Source: Clostridia bacterium
GTDB lineage: Bacteria; Bacillota; Clostridia; Christensenellales; Aristaeellaceae
Length of the DNA: 64,000 nucleotides
Assembly: GCA_017547285.1 (NCBI GenBank)
Contig: JAFYQB010000117.1
Coordinates: 1-64,000 of the forward strand
Direction of reading: 5' to 3'
Part shown: positions 62,493 through 64,000 of the stretch, piece after piece
Layout: every line of letters begins with the position of its first letter
Position numbering within the stretch: position 1 is the first letter of the stretch
Made by a program: the position numbers and the translations under genes
Notes under the pieces: generated by a model
Told to the model about the DNA's origin: nothing
The model's input: only the letters and a program-made list of their open reading frames with translations
Database searches by the model: none

Positions 62493-64000
62493 TCAGGCTT
62501 CCTGATAGTGATCTGGCAGGTCGTTTTCGTACAGTACGGTATCGGTGGGACGAACCAACGTATGCAAAAGGCGGGTGGAATCATCCAGACTGTCAACGCG
62601 GAAAATCTGATCATCAGCAAAACCGGCTTCCTTAAGCCCTTCAATAATCGGCTTCACACGGTTTTTACCCACGATGATGGCAATATCCACGCATTCCTTC
62701 ATGGCGCGGCCGAAATCTCGGTTGTATTCCTCTTCCTTTTCGCCAAGCTCTACCATGCCAGGCGTGATGATGATGCGACGTTCCGGAAAAGCCTTCAGCA
62801 CATTCAGCGCGGCCTTTACACCAACGGGGTTGGAGTTGAACGCGTCGTTGATAATGGTGAAGCCGCCGGGACGGGTGATCAGCTCAAGACGGTTTTTGAC
62901 AGGCTGCAGCTTGTTGATGCCATGGCTGATCTGCTTGAGCGTAAGGCCCAGATCGCTGGCAACAGCGGAGGCCAGCAGGATGTTCTGCAAGCTGTGTTCG
63001 CCCAGCAGACGGGTCTGGCAGTCAACGCTGCCCTTCCCTTTAATGTGCAGCGTAAAGCTGCTGCCCTGCGCGGAGACGCTCACATTGTCACACCAGACGT
63101 CACTGGTCTCAGGATCACGTCCGCAAAGTACCTTGGTTTTGGTGGTCTTGTCGTACAACTGCTTGCAAATCGCGCCGTCGTTATAGAAATAGGAGCGGCT
63201 ACCCTCCTGCGGGAGCGCATCGATCAGCTCATACTTGGTTTTGGTGATGCGTTCAATAGACTTAAAGGTTTCCAGATGCTGCGGGCCTACGGAGGTGATG
63301 ATGCCGATGGTCGGCTTAACCAGACGGCACAGTTCCTTGATATCGCCCACATGCCGCGCGCCCATCTCTCCCACAAAAATCTGATGGGAAGGGGTCAGAC
63401 GCTCGCGAATGGCGCGGGATACGCCCATTGGCGTGTTAAAACTGGCAGGTGTGATCAGCGTTGGATACTTTTCACTGAGAAGCGCGCCCAGAATATGCTT
63501 GACGCTGGTCTTGCCATAGCTTCCGGTCAGACCGATGCGGGTAAGTCCGGGATTTGCAAGCAACTTTCGGCGTGCATCGCGGAAATAGCATTCGCTGATG
63601 GCTTTTTCAATAGGCCACGCCAGCAGACCGCTCAACGCAACGACCAACGGCAGGAATACAATCCAGAGAATGCTGAACAAAGCAGCCCCACCGCAAGCCA
63701 TCAGGCAGCTGATGAGCAGCATGACGACGAAATGAACAGCATACAGGCGTTTGACACGCGCTGTAATAACAAACTTCTTTTTGGCGTGCTTTGCATTGAA
63801 CAGCTTTGCGATCAGCAGACCCAATCCAACGCTTGAGGCCAGACAGAGGAGGCCGAAGAAAAGCATCAGCCAACTGTTTTCAACCGTCAACGCACCGTAC
63901 AGGCCGAACAGTACAAACAACCCGGCCGCACCGCATAAGCCCGGCAGCAGACTGTGTTTCCAGTTGCGTTTAAGCGTGCGGAAGTAGCCGGGAAACTGAT
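62493..64000 (-). CDS. MurF-like Mur ligase with N-terminal membrane domain (5' end beyond window)
   Basis: About 502 residues visible; the start lies beyond base 64000. MurF adds D-Ala-D-Ala to UDP-MurNAc-tripeptide. The Mur ligase core has GLTGSYGKTSVKHIL (ATP loop; Tyr where MurF usually has Asn), FNTPMGVSRAIRERL, EMGARHVGDIKELC, GPQHLETFKSIE, NDAFNSNPVGV and a C-terminal domain. Before it lie at least four hydrophobic segments, which soluble MurF of model bacteria lack. Such membrane-anchored forms occur in some Clostridia. The position before ddl supports the MurF role; a ligase for another wall polymer is the alternative. Confidence 0.85.
   Translation of the reverse strand, partial: QFPGYFRTLKRNWKHSLLPGLCGAAGLFVLFGLYGALTVENSWLMLFFGLLCLASSVGLGLLIAKLFNAKHAKKKFVITARVKRLYAVHFVVMLLISCLMACGGAALFSILWIVFLPLVVALSGLLAWPIEKAISECYFRDARRKLLANPGLTRIGLTGSYGKTSVKHILGALLSEKYPTLITPASFNTPMGVSRAIRERLTPSHQIFVGEMGARHVGDIKELCRLVKPTIGIITSVGPQHLETFKSIERITKTKYELIDALPQEGSRSYFYNDGAICKQLYDKTTKTKVLCGRDPETSDVWCDNVSVSAQGSSFTLHIKGKGSVDCQTRLLGEHSLQNILLASAVASDLGLTLKQISHGINKLQPVKNRLELITRPGGFTIINDAFNSNPVGVKAALNVLKAFPERRIIITPGMVELGEKEEEYNRDFGRAMKECVDIAIIVGKNRVKPIIEGLKEAGFADDQIFRVDSLDDSTRLLHTLVRPTDTVLYENDLPDHYQEA

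Noticed and set aside
61965..63836. Plus-strand open frame of 623 codons opposite ddl and the murF-like gene
   Set aside because: Antisense to recognised genes; low-complexity His/Gln/Ala-rich composition and no motif.
1..64000. CRISPR arrays, insertion sequences, toxin-antitoxin pairs or prophage
   Set aside because: No regular repeat-spacer pattern, transposase or phage structural gene was seen in the window.

Overview
The window looks like a contiguous piece of a Clostridia (Bacillota) chromosome, probably from an anaerobic, gut- or rumen-type member. Evidence: the gene orders ybaB-recR, rbgA-rnhB, dprA-topA-trmFO-hslV-hslU and murF-ddl-dxs-tlyA-nadK-argR-recN; an rnf operon; a ZTP riboswitch in front of formate-tetrahydrofolate ligase; a Gram-positive LexA with an SOS box; strong purine-rich ribosome binding sites, several non-AUG starts and T-tailed intrinsic terminators. 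No phage, insertion sequence, CRISPR array or rRNA was seen. Genes are densely packed and no gap above 300 bases lacks a gene or tRNA.

Layout. 1-3.1 kb: glycogen operon glgB-glgC (minus; glgC runs off the left edge). 3.1-5.8 kb: double-OB SSB-like protein, NodB-type deacetylase and a D-2-hydroxyacid dehydrogenase (minus). 5.9-8.8 kb: rplS, a small acidic protein and a zinc-ribbon/one-TM protein (plus). 8.8-16.3 kb: an accessory catabolic island: three Gfo/Idh/MocA oxidoreductases behind a novel HTH regulator (minus), divergent from an M20 amidohydrolase and a GH123-like protein (plus). 16.3-21.4 kb: two tRNA-Ser, a nitroreductase, riboswitch-fhs, an FAD protein and a ThuA-like protein. 21.4-23.7 kb: ybaB-recR-rmuC (minus). 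24-46.25 kb: all plus: SpoIID-like protein, rbgA-rnhB, a giant two-module GT-C glycosyltransferase, yifB-dprA-topA-trmFO, a secreted pseudo-hydrolase, hslVU, a DUF6440 miniprotein, an MTA/SAH deaminase and three glycosyltransferases. 46.25-64 kb: all minus: a small unknown protein, an MgtC-like protein, lexA, a XerS-like recombinase, rnhA-proC, rnfCDEAB, and the recN/argR/nadK/tlyA/dxs/ddl/murF run.

How it fits together. Housekeeping DNA maintenance (RecR, RecN, RmuC, TopA, DprA, LexA, RNases HI and HII), envelope synthesis (MurF-like, Ddl, Dxs, glycosyltransferases, deacetylase, SpoIID-like) and anaerobic energy metabolism (Rnf, Fhs) dominate. The most unusual points are: an Rnf operon with rnfD and rnfE directly overlapping and no rnfG; the 8.8-16.3 kb GH123-like/Gfo-Idh-MocA/M20 island with an unrecognised regulator; the 1,368-residue double GT-C protein; a XerS-like recombinase with a consensus promoter, a 14-bp hyphenated palindrome at its transcription start and a ribosome-binding-site hairpin, sitting near a genome-wide style strand switch; an alpha/beta hydrolase lacking its nucleophile; and a palindrome covering the nadK promoter.
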